Part shown: piece after piece, positions 5,500 through 7,410 of the stretch
Layout of the letters: each line of letters begins with the position of its first letter
How positions within the stretch are numbered: the stretch's first letter is position 1
Assembly: GCA_905214895.1 (NCBI GenBank)
Contig: CAJMNP010000039.1
Coordinates: 1-7,410 of the forward strand
Origin: an uncultured bacterium
GTDB lineage: Bacteria > Actinomycetota > Coriobacteriia > Coriobacteriales > Coriobacteriaceae
DNA: 7,410 bases
Direction: 5' to 3'
Translations under genes and position numbers: made by a program
Notes under the pieces: generated by a model
What the model was told of the DNA's origin: nothing
What the model saw: the letters and a program-made list of their open reading frames with translations, nothing else
The model's database searches: none

Positions 5500-6063
5500 A
5501 TGCCTACCATTTCTACCGCCGACTTCAAGAACGGCCTCGGTCTCCGCATTAAGGACAAGGTCTACACCATCGTCGAGTTCCAGCATGTCAAGCCGGGCAA
5601 GGGCGGCGCGTTTGTGCGCTACAAGACCCGCGACATCAAGAGCGGCCGCGTCGTCGAGAACACCTGCAACGCCGGCACCAAGTTCGAGAGCGTCATGCTC
5701 ACCACCCGTGAGTTCCAGTACCTCTACAACGATGGCACCGACTACATCTTCATGGACAACGAGTCCTATGAGCAGGTTCCCGTTCCCGAGGACATGGTGG
5801 GCGAGAACTCCAAGTGGCTGCGCGAGAACGACATCTGCCAGCTGCTCTTCGCCGACGATGAGCTCATGGGCGTGACCCCGCCGATGTTCATCGAGACCAC
5901 CATCGTCCAGACCGACCCGGGCTTTAAGGGCGACACCGTCCAGGGTTCCACCAAGCCGGCCACGATCGACACCGGCGCTGTCATCCAGGTCCCCATGTAC
6001 CTCAACGAGGGCGAGGTCATCAAGGTTGACACCCGCGACGGCAAGTTCGTCTCCCGCGTCTAG
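5500..6063 (+). CDS. efp: Translation elongation factor P
   Basis: A 187-residue protein, the usual EF-P length. It binds between the P and E sites of the ribosome and relieves stalling at polyproline stretches. The N-terminal KOW-like domain (about 1-62) has the loop HVKPGKGGAF (29-38) with K34 at the tip, the residue modified in several lineages. Two OB-fold domains follow (about 65-125 and 130-187). The end, KPATIDTGAVIQVPMYLNEG followed by VDTRDGKFVSRV, is the EF-P C-terminal signature. ATG 5500 follows AAGAAAGG (5487-5494) and gives the standard MPTISTADFKNG start; an upstream in-frame TTG at 5467 would add 11 non-conserved residues. It is the first gene of its operon. MltG in this window has polyalanine/proline-rich stretches but no long proline run, so no direct link is implied. 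Confidence 0.97.
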   Translation: MPTISTADFKNGLGLRIKDKVYTIVEFQHVKPGKGGAFVRYKTRDIKSGRVVENTCNAGTKFESVMLTTREFQYLYNDGTDYIFMDNESYEQVPVPEDMVGENSKWLRENDICQLLFADDELMGVTPPMFIETTIVQTDPGFKGDTVQGSTKPATIDTGAVIQVPMYLNEGEVIKVDTRDGKFVSRV

Positions 6064-6087
6064 CAACCAACTCTTCTAGGAGGACTC

Positions 6088-6450
6088 ATGCCCCAGGAAA
6101 TCAAGATTGACGGCATCGGCATTTCGCCCGATGTTCTGACCGCCATCGTCTCGCGCGCCGTGTCGGATGTCGAGGGCATCGCCTCCGTTGGCGTCAAGGA
6201 CCTTGCCACCAACCTTGTCTCCATGATGCTCTCGTCCAAGGCCCCGGCTTCCGAGCCGCCGGTCGAGGCCGAGGTCATCGGCGACAAGCTCGCACTCACC
6301 GTGCGTGTCGTGGTGTTCTTTGGCTATCCGTTCAAGAAGCTCGCCGAGGCCGTTCGCGCCGCCGTGGTCGCTGCCATCGATGCTCAGGTGGGCGTCGAGG
6401 TCGAGCGCGTTGACGTTTGCATTGACGGCCTCGTTTTCCCCAAGGAGTAA
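6088..6450 (+). CDS. Asp23/Gls24 family protein (YqhY-like)
   Basis: A 120-residue protein spanning the Asp23 (DUF322) domain almost end to end. Typical features are GIGISPDVLTAIVSRAVSDV at 10-29 followed by EGIASVGV (30-37), the alternating beta pattern LALTVRVVVFFGYPF (69-83), and the closing GVEVERVDVCIDGLVFPKE. No signal peptide or membrane segment is seen, so it acts in the cytoplasm or at the inner membrane face. Family members affect envelope stress (Asp23 in Staphylococcus) or fatty-acid synthesis (YqhY in Bacillus); no accBC genes are adjacent here, unlike Bacillus. The start has a strong AGGAGG at 6078-6083 and lies 24 nt after efp. The stop is 3 nt before nusB. The family assignment is firm; the molecular function is not known. 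Confidence 0.9.
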   Translation: MPQEIKIDGIGISPDVLTAIVSRAVSDVEGIASVGVKDLATNLVSMMLSSKAPASEPPVEAEVIGDKLALTVRVVVFFGYPFKKLAEAVRAAVVAAIDAQVGVEVERVDVCIDGLVFPKE

Positions 6451-6453
6451 CCT

Positions 6454-7041
6454 TTGAGCCTTAAGGTTTATCGCGGGCGCACGCTTGCCCGCAGTCAGGC
6501 GCTGCAGCTGCTGTTCCAGGCCGAGGCCACGGACAGCCCGCTCGAGCGCGTCCTCGAGGGCGATTTCCTGATCTCGAAGGGCCCCCTCGACCCCTATGCG
6601 CTGGAGCTTTGCCGCGGTGCCTACGAGCATATCGATCGTATCGATTGCGCCTTGCGCGCCGTCGCCAAGAACTGGGATCTTATGCGCATGCCCGGCGCCG
6701 ACCGCAACCTGCTGCGTATCGCCGTCTACGAGATGCGCTTCCTCACCGACGAGGAGGTCTCGGACGCCATCGTCATCAACGAGGCCGTCGAGATCGCTAA
6801 GGCTTATGGTACCGACCAGTCCGCATCGTTTGTCAACGGCGTACTGGGCAAGATCGCTCGCAGCGAGGAGCTGCCGGGCGAGGACCTGTACCAAGAGCTG
6901 CTGGCCGAGGATCGCGCTCGCGAGGAGGCACAGGCTGCCGAGGCTGCCGCCAAGGTCGCTGCCGCTCAGGCTGCCGCCGGTGTACTTGCTGAGGATGCAG
7001 ACGCTGCTGAGGCCGTTGAGGCCGACTCCGTCGAGGAGTAG
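6454..7041 (+). CDS. nusB: Transcription antitermination factor NusB with long acidic/alanine-rich C-terminal tail
   Basis: A 195-residue protein whose first 137 residues or so are a complete all-helical NusB: RTLARSQALQLLFQAE (9-24), AYEHIDRID (56-64), NWDLMRMPGADRNLLRIAVY (73-92), VINEAVEIAKAYGT (107-120) and SFVNGVLGKIA (125-135). NusB binds boxA RNA with NusE (S10) to promote antitermination in rRNA operons. Bacterial NusB is usually about 130-150 residues. Here about 55 extra residues, rich in A and E, form a likely helical or disordered tail. The start is TTG 6454, 3 nt after the asp23 stop and 6 nt after AAGGAG (6442-6447). No other start fits, since the first in-frame ATG is inside the core at residue 78. 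The stop is 2 nt before xseB. Confidence 0.94.
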   Translation: MSLKVYRGRTLARSQALQLLFQAEATDSPLERVLEGDFLISKGPLDPYALELCRGAYEHIDRIDCALRAVAKNWDLMRMPGADRNLLRIAVYEMRFLTDEEVSDAIVINEAVEIAKAYGTDQSASFVNGVLGKIARSEELPGEDLYQELLAEDRAREEAQAAEAAAKVAAAQAAAGVLAEDADAAEAVEADSVEE

Positions 7042-7043
7042 CT

Positions 7044-7310
7044 ATGCCAGAGGGTTCCGTCCGCAACTTCGATGAGATCTCGGATCGCCTGGACCAGATC
7101 ATCGCCACCGTTCGCTCCAAGGATACGTCCCTGGAGCGTTCGCTCGATTTGTTTGACGAGGCGATTGAGCTGGGCTCCCGTGCGGTCGATATGGTCGACA
7201 AGTTTGAGCTGACGCCGCGTGAGGCCGACAAGCTCGAGCAGGAATACGATGAGGATGCGGCAAACGAGTCCCAAGATAGACAGGCTGCATCCCCGGATAC
7301 GAATGGTTGA
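7044..7310 (+). CDS. xseB: Exodeoxyribonuclease VII small subunit
   Basis: An 88-residue helical-hairpin protein. FDEISDRLDQIIATVRSKDT (9-28) followed by SLERSLDLFDEAIELG (29-44) matches the XseB pattern (F-E-L-I-x-L, then L-E-x-S-L-x-L-x-E-x-G-x-x-L). The last 25 residues are acidic and polar, a tail longer than usual. XseB partners XseA to degrade single-stranded DNA to oligonucleotides. xseA is not next to it here, unlike the common xseA-xseB pair, so the large subunit must be encoded elsewhere if the enzyme is complete. ATG 7044 follows GAGGAG (7033-7038), which lies inside the end of nusB. The stop TGA overlaps an ATG (TGATG) that may start the next gene. Confidence 0.9.
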   Translation: MPEGSVRNFDEISDRLDQIIATVRSKDTSLERSLDLFDEAIELGSRAVDMVDKFELTPREADKLEQEYDEDAANESQDRQAASPDTNG

Positions 7311-7410
7311 TGGCATTCATGAAACGCGTGCGTCTCGATGACGAACTGATTTCACAGGGCATCTGCGCCGATCGCGCGGATGCCCTTCGCACTCTTATGG
7401 CCGGCTTGGT
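7310..7410 (+). CDS. tlyA: TlyA-family rRNA 2'-O-methyltransferase / hemolysin A, N-terminal part (partial)
   Basis: The open frame runs off the window end after 33 complete codons. The visible peptide, VRLDDELISQGICADRADAL followed by RTLMAGLV, matches the S4 RNA-binding domain that opens TlyA proteins (usual form K-R-L-D-x-L-L-V-x-x-G-L-x-x-S-R-x-x-A-x-x-L-I-x-A-G-x-V). TlyA methylates ribose 2'-OH groups of 16S and/or 23S rRNA. The methyltransferase domain is beyond the window. Two starts are possible: ATG 7310, which overlaps the xseB stop as TGATG and implies coupling, or ATG 7319, which gives MKRVRLDDEL, closer to the family start. Neither has a strong Shine-Dalgarno. The xseB-tlyA order is familiar from other Gram-positives and supports the call. 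Confidence 0.8.
   Translation, partial: MAFMKRVRLDDELISQGICADRADALRTLMAGL

Noticed and set aside
5404..6066. A 220-codon open frame on the - strand opposite efp
   Set aside because: efp is unambiguous on the + strand, and the antisense peptide is a hydrophobic/acidic mirror of its codons.
6076..6894. A 272-codon open frame on the - strand across asp23 and nusB
   Set aside because: Both + strand genes have clear family motifs and ribosome binding sites; the antisense frame crosses their junction without any signal.
1..7410. CRISPR arrays, insertion sequences, tRNA or rRNA genes, phage or defence genes
   Set aside because: Nearly every base lies in a recognised housekeeping gene. I saw no direct-repeat arrays, transposase motifs, terminal inverted repeats or tRNA cloverleaf, and no stretch over 160 bases without a gene.

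Overview
The window is about 60% GC by eye and carries twelve genes, all on the + strand and packed almost without gaps. The gene content and order (alaS-ruvX-mltG-yqeG-aroK-aroB-like, then an M24 peptidase and efp-asp23-nusB-xseB-tlyA) fit a Gram-positive housekeeping region. Parts of it resemble the Bacillus pepP-efp-yqhY-nusB-xseB-tlyA neighbourhood. The GC level, protein style and the alaS-ruvX-mltG / yqeG-aroK link suggest a high-GC anaerobic actinobacterium of class Coriobacteriia, possibly Collinsella. That assignment is an inference from family knowledge, not from a search.

Layout. (1) 1-4077 is a tight, probably co-transcribed run: the 3' end of alaS, ruvX (Holliday junction resolvase-like/RNase), mltG (peptidoglycan lytic transglycosylase with an unusual N-terminal tail), a YqeG-type HAD phosphatase, aroK (shikimate kinase), and a dehydroquinate-synthase homologue. 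Spacing from ruvX onward is an 8-nt overlap, a 2-nt gap, an 8-nt gap and a 4-nt ATGA overlap. (2) 4078-4209 is an intergenic region with a TTGACA box and a long 63-nt imperfect RNA hairpin, followed by the M24 metallopeptidase gene (4210-5340). (3) 5341-5499 holds a strong intrinsic terminator and then a TATAAT promoter for the next operon. (4) 5500-7410 is efp, an Asp23/Gls24-family gene, nusB, xseB and the start of tlyA, again with short gaps or overlaps.

Most genes are ordinary core functions: translation (AlaS, EF-P), rRNA transcription and modification (NusB, TlyA), DNA maintenance (RuvX, XseB) and envelope (MltG, Asp23-like). The notable exception is the AroB-family gene. It is an intact, full-length 369-codon frame that still aligns along its length with 3-dehydroquinate synthase. 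It has nevertheless lost the glycine-rich NAD loop, the substrate-binding lysine motif and all three metal-ligand residues, and has gained a cluster of cysteines. It looks like a pseudoenzyme or a repurposed enzyme, translationally coupled to an apparently fully competent shikimate kinase. The second point of interest is the long hairpin leader ahead of the peptidase gene.
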